From a virus, in the IMG/VR virus record IMGVR_UViG_3300026484_000004, positions 1-43,962 of that record: a stretch of 43,962 bases of DNA. The stretch is one strand, 5' to 3'. The translations under genes were made by a program, and so were the position numbers. Each line of letters opens with the position of its first letter. Positions within the stretch are counted from its first letter, which is position 1. A model generated the notes under the pieces. The model had not been told where the DNA came from and did no database searches. It was given only the letters and a program-made list of their open reading frames with translations. Positions 1 through 8,467 of this stretch are shown piece after piece.

Positions 1-127
1 TTTTAACGGATATGTTATCTATTTCAACATTATATGTACCAGATGTAGTGGGTGCTATTGTAAACCTTGTATTATTTGTTACTGTATTTGTTACTGTGTA
101 GTGTCCGACACTCGATAATACACTACC
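1..127. repeat. Terminal direct repeat, left copy
   Basis: These 127 bases are identical to 43836-43962. An exact overlap of this size is what a de Bruijn assembler with k=127 leaves on a circular or circularly permuted molecule, so it is probably an assembly overlap and not a biological terminal repeat. It lies inside a tail-adhesin reading frame that stays open across the junction. Confidence 0.95.
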
Positions 128-946
128 TGCATCTACACCTATTCTAAGTGTAGCATCAATAGATAAGATGTCAAATTCTACAACAAAAGTATCACCAATT
201 TCCCACTCACTATGCCATTGGAATACATAAGACCAATCATCAGTATTTGAGCATATAGCTGTACCACCATCTTGCCAAGTTATTGTTGCACCAGAATTGT
301 TAGTATCCCAATTTGTAGTATCGGCATCAAAAGTACCATTTATAATTTCATTCTCACCCTCGTTATACCCAGCTAAATTCCTAACATATCCATCAACCTC
401 GCACATAGGTAAATATGCTTTAACAGCATCAATATCTTCTTGTTCTAAGAACTCTGATTTTAGTACCTCATCTTCTCTGTACAGGAACTTTTCTGGTTCT
501 TCAAACTGCTGCTTAATTTGGGTAGCTGTTAATATTTTCTGTACCATTATTACATTTCTTAAAATACCACTATCATAGTATAAACCATTACGACCACCTA
601 TATAATTCTGAGCATTAGTACTATCAACACTAACATAAAGTTTATATATAGAATTAAGAACACCATTTATATACCACTTTAATTCATTATTTAATATAAC
701 TAATGCATATGTATCATTATTTGTTCTATCTGGTATATGTTTAACCTCAAAAGAAAATTCTGATGACCAATATTGAATAGTGTTATTATTTATCCACAGA
801 TTTTTAAACAGACAACTAACTGTACCCCTACCAGTAAACATCATGGTTATATCACCAGTAGTAGGTAGTTTTTCTGCATATTGAGCTTCTTGGTCAATAC
901 CATTAAAATTTACTCCTCTACCAAAGTAACTTATTATATTAGACAT
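1..946 (-). CDS. LamG/CBM-type tail adhesin, N-terminal part (continues at the right end)
   Basis: This is the first 315 or so codons of a 527-residue protein whose remainder is at 43198-43835; joined lengths 946+638 = 1584 are divisible by three and the frame stays open. The start is ATG at 946 with AGGGG just upstream, overlapping the stop of the previous gene by 8 bp. The N-terminus (SYFGRGVNFNGIDQ) begins a LamG/concanavalin-like sandwich ending near PEKFLYRE; then LPMCEVDGY introduces a CBM4_9-like jelly roll (NGTFDADTTNW). It is a paralogue of the 741-residue protein immediately upstream in the operon. LamG and CBM folds in phage tails usually bind surface glycans, so I infer a receptor-binding or virion-surface role. 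The exact virion position is not shown. Confidence 0.85.
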   Translation of the reverse strand, partial: MSNIISYFGRGVNFNGIDQEAQYAEKLPTTGDITMMFTGRGTVSCLFKNLWINNNTIQYWSSEFSFEVKHIPDRTNNDTYALVILNNELKWYINGVLNSIYKLYVSVDSTNAQNYIGGRNGLYYDSGILRNVIMVQKILTATQIKQQFEEPEKFLYREDEVLKSEFLEQEDIDAVKAYLPMCEVDGYVRNLAGYNEGENEIINGTFDADTTNWDTNNSGATITWQDGGTAICSNTDDWSYVFQWHSEWEIGDTFVVEFDILSIDATLRIGVDAGSVLSSVGHYTVTNTVTNNTRFTIAPTTSGTYNVEIDNISVK

Positions 947-3164
947 TAGTTCCCCTTTCTATTATTGTTCTTTCACCTGGGAGATTTTTAACTCTTTTAA
1001 TAGAGTGTATTCTATATTCTAAATCTACAGGATTAGTATTATATCTAAGTGTTTGTATTCTATCAACTTCAATTGCACTAAGCTGGATAGTCTCTGTGAA
1101 AACACCATTAGTATTATAAGCTTGTGTTGTTGGTAAACCATCCCCATCAAAAATAATTTTAAAACTACCATTTTTGTGATTTCTAACCTCTACAGTTATT
1201 AAATATAAATCATCACTAGCCATTTCAGATGGGTTTGAGTTAATATAATAACTCTTTCTTATATCACCACCATCAGTTACCATATGTGTGAACCCATCAT
1301 CTAACTCTGTACAGCTACCACTTCCTGAATATGTAGAAGTGTTCCAAATTGTAAAATCTTCTATGTAGTTATAATCATTAGCGAATGTGTAACTATTAGA
1401 AGCTTTACTATCAAATGTACCAGCATCTATGTATGCTTTACTTCTTACGTCACCAAATTTACCTGTAGATATAGCTTTATTATATAGTTCTAAGGGGTCT
1501 TGTGGAGTTGTATGTATTTTGAATAGTGGTATCGGGTATTTAGTGCTAGCAAGTGTTTTTAATAACCCATAATCACCATACTTTGTAACTGTACCTTCGA
1601 GTTCAAGCCCCCCATTCCAATAAAGTTTCACTACACTAGATACTGCATCATATTCAATTATTAGGTGTTGGTAACCTGTACCTGTACTAAATCCAGTTGA
1701 CATGTCATTCAGTCTTAAATATACATCAACTGCTGTATGCGTATTTAAGTAAAATGGGTACAAAATAATACCCCCATAATTTCTATTTTCAGAATTTACA
1801 TATAGTATCATCTCAATTTGCCAAGAGTTAGAGTCAGAGATCATATAATCATTACTCATGTATCCAACACCATCACACTCTAATCTATCAAATGAACCAG
1901 CATAAGGAACACCTAATACATCTCTTTTCCAGAAACAAGTTTGTAAGCCATATGATAGGTTCATTGCTTCGTCTCTTATGCTGTTTGTGAAGTTTGCAAT
2001 TTGGTAGGTTGATGTTAGTTTTTTAACTGATACATTATCAAAATACACATAAGTACCAGTATTTCCAGTTTCATAGTTATAACAATTTACACTTACTGTA
2101 ATATCATTCTTTGTTACATATACAAAACATGCTTTACCATCTGATGTAAATTCTTGATTAAACAAATTAGAATTATCCGAGTCATACATGTGTATTCTTG
2201 CTTTACTTGATGTTCCAATGTAGATATCACTTTGTATTAAGTAACTTGTGTTTGCTTCTAAAGTTAATGCCTGATTAATACTAGGATAACCATCATCACC
2301 ATCATTAGTTATTTTGACCTTTCCATTACTATATTCAGCTGTTCCTCTAGTTGTTGGTAAAGTCCAGCTATTTAAATCAGTATTAAAAGTACCATTTACA
2401 ACTTCATTAACATCCTCACTATACCCAATCATATCTCTAGCATAACCATCAGTCTCACACATAGGTAAATGAGCTACAACACTATTTAGTTCATCTTGTG
2501 TAAGTATCTTACTCTTAGCTTCCCAAGTAGCACTACCATCAGCATTAACTGTTTTTTCATGGTATAAGAACTTCTCTGGGTATTTATATTGATATTCAAT
2601 TTGTTGTGGTGTAAGTACATTGTTTATAAAAATAACATTCGATACAGTATCATCCATACCACTTTCACTACCAATAGTAGTAGCATGCATCCCAAACACT
2701 TGTGTAGTTGCCTCAAATTCTGCTACTTTACTCCCGTTGATGTATGCTTCAACACTGCTTGTTGTTTTAACGTAGGCTATAGTGTAAGTTTTATCTTCTT
2801 CTAATAACATATTAACATTATGGTTAGTACCACTATAGTATACAGTTGGCTTACTCCCTACAACCCAAAAAATACCACAACTGGTCCCGCAATCTATATG
2901 ATAATGGGTTGCATCTGAACCTGCTGTAATAGTATAAATTACTGTTTTAAATTCTGGTATATAAGCAGTTACACTTTGGTCTACCCCGTTGAACTTGATA
3001 CCTCTACCAAAGTGTAGTTTACCGTTACTATGTGATTTACCGTAATCAAACAACTCCCTATCCCCATTAGCTCTAGTATGCGAGCTCCACTTGTAATCTA
3101 TATACGGAGATTTAGCTATGGTCTCAGCCATATTATTATCTAATGTTAAATTAGTTAATAGCAT
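939..3164 (-). CDS. Large LamG/CBM multidomain tail adhesin (741 aa)
   Basis: Probable receptor-binding or virion-surface protein in the late operon. After about 45 residues it has a LamG domain (about 48-205, containing HFGRGIKFNGVDQ and ending with VLTPQQIEYQYKYPEKF), a CBM4_9-like jelly roll (about 250-390, NGTFNTDLNSW to FDNVSVKK), a second LamG (about 405-600, beginning GLQTCFWKRDVLGVPY) and a C-terminal jelly roll (about 625-735). The block from LPMCETDGY to SFDRLECDG is repeated with high similarity in the next gene, including near-identical DNA (about 1866-1960 versus 43685-43780). It holds one of only two GATC sites I found (1839-1842). A function in glycan binding is inferred from fold families only; no enzymatic motif is seen. 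Confidence 0.8.
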   Translation of the reverse strand: MLLTNLTLDNNMAETIAKSPYIDYKWSSHTRANGDRELFDYGKSHSNGKLHFGRGIKFNGVDQSVTAYIPEFKTVIYTITAGSDATHYHIDCGTSCGIFWVVGSKPTVYYSGTNHNVNMLLEEDKTYTIAYVKTTSSVEAYINGSKVAEFEATTQVFGMHATTIGSESGMDDTVSNVIFINNVLTPQQIEYQYKYPEKFLYHEKTVNADGSATWEAKSKILTQDELNSVVAHLPMCETDGYARDMIGYSEDVNEVVNGTFNTDLNSWTLPTTRGTAEYSNGKVKITNDGDDGYPSINQALTLEANTSYLIQSDIYIGTSSKARIHMYDSDNSNLFNQEFTSDGKACFVYVTKNDITVSVNCYNYETGNTGTYVYFDNVSVKKLTSTYQIANFTNSIRDEAMNLSYGLQTCFWKRDVLGVPYAGSFDRLECDGVGYMSNDYMISDSNSWQIEMILYVNSENRNYGGIILYPFYLNTHTAVDVYLRLNDMSTGFSTGTGYQHLIIEYDAVSSVVKLYWNGGLELEGTVTKYGDYGLLKTLASTKYPIPLFKIHTTPQDPLELYNKAISTGKFGDVRSKAYIDAGTFDSKASNSYTFANDYNYIEDFTIWNTSTYSGSGSCTELDDGFTHMVTDGGDIRKSYYINSNPSEMASDDLYLITVEVRNHKNGSFKIIFDGDGLPTTQAYNTNGVFTETIQLSAIEVDRIQTLRYNTNPVDLEYRIHSIKRVKNLPGERTIIERGTNV

Positions 3165-3173
3165 GTCAGGACC

Positions 3174-3410
3174 CTATAGACAGTGCACTGGAGTTGCTGT
3201 ACCAAATTCTACAGACACTCCTTGAGCTAATATAAGTACAGAGCCTACAGGGTATGTTAGTGTAACTCCATCCATAGTAATATCTACATCTACTCCTAGG
3301 AACACTACTTCGTCTTTCAGTGGTGTGTATACACCTTGCTCAATTACCTTACCTGACTTTGGGGCAAAGCCTTGTACTACAGCTCCATCTTTGTCTGTTA
3401 TTAATTTCAT
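3174..3410 (-). CDS. Small beta-rich virion-associated protein, unknown function
   Basis: A 78-residue protein just upstream (in transcription) of the 741-residue adhesin. The start is ATG at 3410 with AGGGTAAGAT before it. The sequence is rich in Val, Gly and Thr with alternating hydrophobic residues (DVDITMDGVTLTYPVGSVLI), suggesting a small beta sandwich. It has no signal peptide or membrane segment. I do not recognise a family. The position directly after its own candidate promoter (3436-3457) and before two adhesins suggests a small tail or fibre accessory protein, but this is only inference from position. Confidence 0.65.
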   Translation of the reverse strand: MKLITDKDGAVVQGFAPKSGKVIEQGVYTPLKDEVVFLGVDVDITMDGVTLTYPVGSVLILAQGVSVEFGTATPVHCL

Positions 3411-3435
3411 ATCTTACCCTTTAATTTATTTTTGT

Positions 3436-3457
3436 ATTATAGCATAGGTTACTTTAA
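3436..3457 (-). promoter_or_regulatory. Candidate internal late promoter
   Basis: On the minus strand the sequence reads TTAAAG, ten bases, then TATAAT, with TATGC directly before the -10 box (extended -10). It closely follows the pattern at the other promoters of this genome and lies in the 38-base gap before the 78-residue gene, overlapping the end of the previous gene. It would give extra transcription of the small protein and the two adhesins. Confidence 0.5.
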
Positions 3458-4093
3458 CTTTTTCCCAACTACCATTTTGTAACCACCACCAAAGTCTTCT
3501 GGTATCCACCCAAAGCTTCTCCCACCAATTACATACAGAAACTCCTGTTCTTTACTAACATCAAATATGTATTGAAAGTTATAAGCAGTATTTCTAATAT
3601 TCCATAATGTAGCACTAAGAGGTCTAAAATCTGGTACTCTACTATCACCTAAATCAAAGCTGTTCCCAAATTGACTTTCTTCTTGTAGCTCTACTTTTAG
3701 TTTACTTACAAACCACTCAGGTAGCCAAGTCATTCTTTCTCTTTTCACAATGCTCTCTATATAACCTCTATCATAAGTATCATTGTTTGAGTCATCATCT
3801 ACCCATCCCCATATAAGCCAGAACACTAAGTAATACTCTACCTTACTAATCTTACGATATTTAATTATCCCACCTTCAGCACCATGATATGGGTCTATAA
3901 TGTAATGTGTATTGTCTGCTGAGATATGTGGATGTCTTTCTAGTAACCTTCTTAGGTAGGTGCCATTTTGCAGTACATAGTTATACACTACATTTCTAGC
4001 ATAACTTCTAAATGGCACTACAAAGTAATACCATACTAACCCAAATACTTTCCTGAACACCGTAAACAGTTGTAGCATTACATACCTTACCAT
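3449..4093 (-). CDS. Conserved-type hypothetical protein with N-terminal hydrophobic segment
   Basis: A 214-residue protein; ATG at 4093 overlaps the stop of the fibre-accessory gene by 7 bp. Residues about 4-30 (MLQLFTVFRKVFGLVWYYFV) are hydrophobic and aromatic with interspersed Arg/Lys and could be a membrane segment or amphipathic helix. A second hydrophobic stretch lies near residues 86-97 (YYLVFWLIWGW). The remainder is aromatic-rich with IDPYHGAEGG and DFGGGYKMV. I do not recognise a function. Location among fibre genes and possible membrane segments suggest either a late membrane protein or a host-envelope factor; neither is shown. Confidence 0.65.
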   Translation of the reverse strand: MVRYVMLQLFTVFRKVFGLVWYYFVVPFRSYARNVVYNYVLQNGTYLRRLLERHPHISADNTHYIIDPYHGAEGGIIKYRKISKVEYYLVFWLIWGWVDDDSNNDTYDRGYIESIVKRERMTWLPEWFVSKLKVELQEESQFGNSFDLGDSRVPDFRPLSATLWNIRNTAYNFQYIFDVSKEQEFLYVIGGRSFGWIPEDFGGGYKMVVGKKLK

Positions 4094-4605
4094 ACTACAC
4101 TACCCAATTCATCTATAGTTGTAGTTGTGTTCACTTGCGACTTTAAGTCTTGGTACTTAACAAAGTTAGTTTGACTTCTAGCTAGTATTGCTAAACTTAA
4201 ACCCTGTAAATCTCCATAAGTCATACTTACTTGGTTATTATTTACATCTAACCAAAAGAACTCATCTGGTACACTTCCAGCACTTAGTACTGACACTATC
4301 AAGTTTTGACTATATTTATCAGCTTGAAATGTTGTATCGAGATACTCGATATCTTCTTGGTTAGCATTATTGTAAGCAGACTCTAGCTCTCTTAATTTAA
4401 CTGCTTGAAGTTGCTCGAATGTTCTAAAATCTTTTATTGACATAATGTTTGTATCTGCATCAACATAGTTACAATTATTGTCAATAGCTATCTGCCAATC
4501 TGTTTCACTTACCTCAATATTTGGTGTAGGTATTGTTTCGTGAATTTCACTATCATACCAGCCTAAAAGTTTTCCGTTTGTTTCATTATAATGTGCATAT
4601 TTCAT
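4087..4605 (-). CDS. Tail-fibre accessory/assembly-like protein, DUF4376-like
   Basis: A 172-residue protein. The N-terminus has the pattern common in phage fibre accessory proteins: a short strand, NGKLLGWYDSEIH, then PNIEVSETDWQIAI and a hydrophobic strand. The C-terminal half (about 60-172) is helical, starting with FRTFEQLQAVKLRELESAY and containing W, Y and R residues as in DUF4376, a family found next to tail fibres. It lies between a fibre with GLDAD repeats and a hypothetical protein. A role as fibre chaperone or small fibre component is inferred from family and context. Confidence 0.6.
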   Translation of the reverse strand: MKYAHYNETNGKLLGWYDSEIHETIPTPNIEVSETDWQIAIDNNCNYVDADTNIMSIKDFRTFEQLQAVKLRELESAYNNANQEDIEYLDTTFQADKYSQNLIVSVLSAGSVPDEFFWLDVNNNQVSMTYGDLQGLSLAILARSQTNFVKYQDLKSQVNTTTTIDELGSVVW

Positions 4606-4616
4606 GTTTTATATCC

Positions 4617-5180
4617 TTAATAACCTATTGCTAAAGAATTTACAGTTTTACCACTACTTCCATTAACATCAACATTTAATGTACTACCCGATATTTTTGT
4701 AGTTGATGGCTTACCATTTTGTGCTGTGTAGTTGTCCCCTCGAACTGTACTAAAACCAGCAAGACCTTCATTTGGAAATGCTATGGGAAATGTTGCTGTA
4801 AACACACCATCACCATCAGTTGTCGAGGTTACCCATTGAATAATCAAACCACTTGGTAGTATCTGATAGCCATTCTCGCTTAAACTATTTGTAAAATCTG
4901 CCGGTAGTCCTCTAACTAAATCAGCATCCAACCCTGAACCAGCACCATCAACTTCTTTAATTGCGTCAAGTAGCTGCCCTTTACTTAAAGCCTCATCATC
5001 ATTAACAGCTGGTGCAACTTTAAAAGTTTGAGTATTATCACCTTGCATGTTAGCAAAATTTGAAGCTTCTAACCCATCAAGTTTATCAGCATCTAGCCCA
5101 CTACCACTGCCATCAACTCTTTTAATCTTCTCTAGTAGTTGTTCATCACTATTTATTTCATCTAAACTATACTTTTTCAT
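4617..5180 (-). CDS. Short tail fibre with GLDADxLxGL repeats and gp53-like C-terminus
   Basis: A 187-residue tail-fibre protein. Two copies of the fibre repeat are visible: VDGSGSGLDADKLDGLEA (about 22-39) and VDGAGSGLDADLVRGLPA (about 77-94). This GLDADLLDG type of repeat is widespread in trimeric phage fibres. The C-terminal domain (about 104-187) starts with NGYQILPSGLIIQWVTS and contains FPIAFPNEGLAGF, typical of the gp53-like C-terminal fibre domain. The start ATG at 5180 overlaps the previous stop. Role: host recognition as part of the tail. Confidence 0.8.
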   Translation of the reverse strand: MKKYSLDEINSDEQLLEKIKRVDGSGSGLDADKLDGLEASNFANMQGDNTQTFKVAPAVNDDEALSKGQLLDAIKEVDGAGSGLDADLVRGLPADFTNSLSENGYQILPSGLIIQWVTSTTDGDGVFTATFPIAFPNEGLAGFSTVRGDNYTAQNGKPSTTKISGSTLNVDVNGSSGKTVNSLAIGY

Positions 5181-5536
5181 TATGCAAACTCCCCTATTTT
5201 AAATGGTCTAGTGTATGTATGTTCTGCACCATCTTCATCTTTATATTCAATTACTTTCTCATAGTCATATACACTCTTATATTTATCTAACTTATCACTG
5301 TTCTCATCCAACAAGATACTCTCATATGTACCTAAGTCTTCTAGCATTGTGTACTCATCTAAATCTAAACTAAATCCTCTACAATAACTTAATGATGTAT
5401 TATCCTTATATTGTAGTGGTGTGAGTGTATGGTTGAGAGTGTATGTTCCACTCTCTTCATCATAGTAGCCATCTGCTATCAACTTGTCTTTCAGTGCTTG
5501 TAAATCATTACAATATATTATAGAATCGTAACTCAT
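5180..5536 (-). CDS. Hypothetical late protein between two fibre genes
   Basis: An acidic protein of 118 residues. I place the start at ATG 5536, not 5560, because AAAGGAG lies seven bases before 5536 while 5560 has no ribosome binding site. The sequence (MSYDSIIYCNDLQALKDKL at the start, KIGEFA at the end) shows no membrane segment. I do not recognise a family. Its stop overlaps the start of the short fibre, so the two are probably translationally coupled; a fibre accessory role is only a guess from context. Confidence 0.65.
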   Translation of the reverse strand: MSYDSIIYCNDLQALKDKLIADGYYDEESGTYTLNHTLTPLQYKDNTSLSYCRGFSLDLDEYTMLEDLGTYESILLDENSDKLDKYKSVYDYEKVIEYKDEDGAEHTYTRPFKIGEFA

Positions 5537-5559
5537 TATATTTCTCCTTTGTACTTCCA

Positions 5560-7224
5560 TTATGCTAACCTCACTTCTTGTTCTGTTAATGCTCTATCAT
5601 ATACTCTAAAGTTTTTAATGTGACCAAACAATGAATAAAGTGATGAACCATTACCATCGCAACCTATTCCAATACTTGAAGCACTACCTGTAACTGTGCC
5701 TGGTGCGATAGGGGCTGATCCCATATACCCATTTTTATAATGAAACATAGCTGTTTTATTAAATATAGCCGCAGTTCTAATAATTTTATTAAACTCTGCT
5801 GTTACTCGCCTAGGTGTACTGCCATAATAAAAATTTAAACCTGTGTCATTTGCTAGTTGTACTAATCTATTTACTTCACCAGAAATTCTCCAAGGTCTTT
5901 GTAGAGTATTTGCTCTGCCTAAAAAACTTACATCACATAGAACACTCATCTCATCTGTGTTAGGAGCAGGAATGTTGTTCCTATAATCTGCGCTACAAGC
6001 ATCTGCCCCTCTAGTAACAGCACTATCTGTTGTAGGTATGTAACTTGTAGCAAATGGTAGTTCCTCATATTGAAAACCAAATAATTCAATATCTACAGTA
6101 GTATCAGTACCATATTCACCTCTACAATGAATAATAATTCTACCATCATCTGATTCTATATTATTTCTAACTAGCCCAACCCTTTGCCATTCGCTAGTTG
6201 CTGTAATATGAATGTTTGTATCTGTACCACGATAATCGCGCAACACAAATGTAGTATCAGCTCCTCCATCAGTAGACCTAACCCATACAGATATAGTTCT
6301 ATTCGATGGGTCTGTAAACACATCTGTTAATGCTCGTTCCAGATTTGAATAGTTTGCTGAGTCTGTGTCATCTGTTATTTGTAATTGCACTCGTGTTGAA
6401 TTTTGAGTACCATCTGGAGATATACCATAATTAGCTGTAATAATTGGGTCTTCTCCATCACCACCAGTAGATTTTAACCAAGAATCATCAGTTAAATCAT
6501 TACTATATAAACATAAATTTGTACTACTTCCTTCAATCAGCAAACCATCTTTTTCAAATCTTGGTTCATCTACAGCTGCTGTCTGCAATACACCATACCT
6601 ATCTATATATGTAGCTGTCGTACTTCTACTGAATTCCACACTACCTACACCTTGTTTCATAGCCAAAGAGTTGTTCAATGGCAGGTCTAGCAATGGGTTG
6701 TTTATGTTTCCTATTGCTTTTGTTAGGTCTGCTTGAGTATATCCCTCATTAGGCAATCCGCTGCCTACAGTGTGTATGATATTATCTGCATTAACGTTAT
6801 TTGCGCTGTACAAAGCTTTTGCTTCCCAATGTGCTGCTGAATAGTCAGTAGTAGCTGAAGCAATGAAAGTGCCATCACCATTAGAAACCCATACCTTACA
6901 GTTGGTATCTTCTGGTTCAGTAGCATATGACTGGGCTGTAAGCTCCCAAGCTTGGGCCCTCCACTCCGCTAACTGAGCAGCAGTAGCACTGGCGGCTGTT
7001 GCTGCCTCTGAAGCATTTACTTGGTCTAATAATCCATCTTGCTGCGCATACATAGTATCAACAGCATCTTTTAATGATGTTTCATTATCATATGCCATAT
7101 TAGAAGCGTTAATCATATCTAGTGTATAAGGTACACCATTACGAATTTGCTCTACTTGGCCTATGCCTAGCGCCATATCCTGAACAGTTATAAGCTGCTT
7201 AGTAAACTGTAGTGTAGAAGCCAT
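5560..7224 (-). CDS. Tail fibre protein with C-terminal LamG domain (554 aa)
   Basis: Tail fibre for host recognition. Residues about 1-65 (LGIGQVEQIRNG, INASNMAY, SLKDAVDTMY) form a module also found as the free-standing 71-residue protein encoded just upstream. A short helical region follows (about 65-115). The middle contains the widespread phage tail signature FSRSTTATYIDRYGVLQ, DEPRFEKDGLLIEG and STNLCLYS (about 195-245), then a jelly-roll-like region, and the C-terminus is a LamG sandwich (about 420-554) ending with FGHIKNFRVYDRALTEQEV. It contains the second of two GATC sites in the genome (5717-5720). It overlaps neighbours at both ends. Confidence 0.85.
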   Translation of the reverse strand: MASTLQFTKQLITVQDMALGIGQVEQIRNGVPYTLDMINASNMAYDNETSLKDAVDTMYAQQDGLLDQVNASEAATAASATAAQLAEWRAQAWELTAQSYATEPEDTNCKVWVSNGDGTFIASATTDYSAAHWEAKALYSANNVNADNIIHTVGSGLPNEGYTQADLTKAIGNINNPLLDLPLNNSLAMKQGVGSVEFSRSTTATYIDRYGVLQTAAVDEPRFEKDGLLIEGSSTNLCLYSNDLTDDSWLKSTGGDGEDPIITANYGISPDGTQNSTRVQLQITDDTDSANYSNLERALTDVFTDPSNRTISVWVRSTDGGADTTFVLRDYRGTDTNIHITATSEWQRVGLVRNNIESDDGRIIIHCRGEYGTDTTVDIELFGFQYEELPFATSYIPTTDSAVTRGADACSADYRNNIPAPNTDEMSVLCDVSFLGRANTLQRPWRISGEVNRLVQLANDTGLNFYYGSTPRRVTAEFNKIIRTAAIFNKTAMFHYKNGYMGSAPIAPGTVTGSASSIGIGCDGNGSSLYSLFGHIKNFRVYDRALTEQEVRLA

Positions 7225-7439
7225 TATGTACTACTTTTTACATACAGTTCATCTAAAGCTTCACCGATAGATATAAGTGTACCATCAGCTTTTCTATAAG
7301 GTATTGTGTGTGCATTAATACGTGTAATAAGCACTACTTCACCATCTCTAATTTGTTGTTCTGTACCGGTACCAAAGAGTATGTCTTCTTCACCTGCAAG
7401 GTTTTTAATAAATACTATCTCATCAATTTCTAAACTCAT
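7224..7439 (-). CDS. Free-standing paralogue of the fibre N-terminal module
   Basis: A 71-residue protein that aligns over about 45 residues with the start of the following 554-residue fibre: EQQIRDG with VEQIRNG, ITRINAHTIPY with LDMINASNMAY, and SIGEALDELY with SLKDAVDTMY. In podophages the fibre N-terminus attaches to the tail or the adaptor, so this protein may be a connector subunit carrying only the attachment fold. It overlaps the adaptor gene by 4 bp and the fibre gene by 1 bp. The paralogy is seen in the sequence; the connector role is inferred. Confidence 0.7.
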   Translation of the reverse strand: MSLEIDEIVFIKNLAGEEDILFGTGTEQQIRDGEVVLITRINAHTIPYRKADGTLISIGEALDELYVKSST

Positions 7440-8422
7440 TTTATTATTCCTCCGTTATATTTTACGCTACGCTTACTATTTGAAGCATAGTTCCTAGCTC
7501 CCATCTTATGTTCGCTTTGTAATTCTCTCATATATAAGTTCATAAACTTATCTGAGCGTGCCATATTGTTGGCATCATTATCATCAATTAAAGCTGAACC
7601 AACTATCCAATATAGTAGAGCTTCCTCTAATGATACAGATAGAGGAAAACCATCTGATAATGCTTTTGCTTCTGGAGGTACTGCTTTATAATATACTTTA
7701 ACATACTCTTCTTGTTTAAGCACACCAGTAATAATTCCATATCTACCTACAACTCTTATTGGTTGGTTAGAGCTATCAGTAATAGCTCCGCCACTTAACG
7801 GCTCTCCTGCTACTGATATATCCGTTAAAACTCCTAGTGAACCTACAGTCGTAACATTTAGCGGAGATGCCTCTTCACCTTTAGGTAACATAGATGTTAA
7901 TAAACCGTAAGTAGTTGGAATAGCTGTATTATAGTCATAACCAGGGATAGCAGCGCTAACCACAATGCCGAAACCATTATCTACCGTACCTTCATCAGGA
8001 TTAAATATTACCGATAAGGAGCCGTCGGGATTAGTTTCAAACAAGGTAGGCGATTGCACAAACCTCTTTAGCCGTGAGCCTATGTCTGGTAGTTGTGCAA
8101 GTTCTAATACTCCTCTGCTTATTTGACTTTTAGAAGCTATAACACCATCATACTGCGTGTGGTCTTCTCTAGCTATAACAGGTAAGTCGTGTCCCATGTA
8201 ATTAATTGAAGTTACTTGTAATAAGCTTGGTGGTAATGGGTATCTATATCTATATCTCTGCAGTTCAAATATAAATAAATCTCTGAATGCCCCTACTTGC
8301 TTATTTATATCTCTCATACCGGAGTTTGCTAAGTCTAGCATGCGCACATCAGACCATCTATTCTTACGAACATCGCCTAATACTCTTCTAGCTTTAGATA
8401 CAATATCTTCAATTAATGCCAT
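7436..8422 (-). CDS. Head-tail adaptor-like protein (DUF6682-like)
   Basis: A 328-residue protein located between the coat/decoration genes and the fibres. The N-terminus, ALIEDIVSKARRVLGDV then RWSDVRMLDLANSGMRDI, matches the pattern of phage adaptor proteins of the DUF6682 type (helix, RW, helix with LxxLNxAxRDI). Then aromatic strands (YRYRYPLPPSLLQVTSI) and helices with ALLYWIVGSALI near 268-280. Likely a virion protein bridging portal and tail. The start ATG at 8422 follows TTAAGG with a seven-base gap. Confidence 0.65.
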   Translation of the reverse strand: MALIEDIVSKARRVLGDVRKNRWSDVRMLDLANSGMRDINKQVGAFRDLFIFELQRYRYRYPLPPSLLQVTSINYMGHDLPVIAREDHTQYDGVIASKSQISRGVLELAQLPDIGSRLKRFVQSPTLFETNPDGSLSVIFNPDEGTVDNGFGIVVSAAIPGYDYNTAIPTTYGLLTSMLPKGEEASPLNVTTVGSLGVLTDISVAGEPLSGGAITDSSNQPIRVVGRYGIITGVLKQEEYVKVYYKAVPPEAKALSDGFPLSVSLEEALLYWIVGSALIDDNDANNMARSDKFMNLYMRELQSEHKMGARNYASNSKRSVKYNGGIIK

Positions 8423-8445
8423 TTTATTTACCTTAATAAATGATT

Positions 8446-8467
8446 AGGAAAGGCGAAAGCCTATCCT
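8446..8467 (-). promoter_or_regulatory. Intercistronic hairpin after the decoration gene
   Basis: A nine-base-pair stem with one T-T mismatch (AGGATAGGC against GCCTTTCCT on the minus strand) and a four-base loop, overlapping the stop of the decoration gene. It lacks a following U-run, so it is more likely an RNA processing or stabilising structure, or an attenuator that lowers transcription beyond the abundant capsid genes, than a full terminator. Confidence 0.45.

Noticed and set aside
297-578. Plus-strand ORF of 93 codons
   Set aside because: Antisense shadow of the adhesin gene, Ser/Phe-rich as expected for reverse frames.
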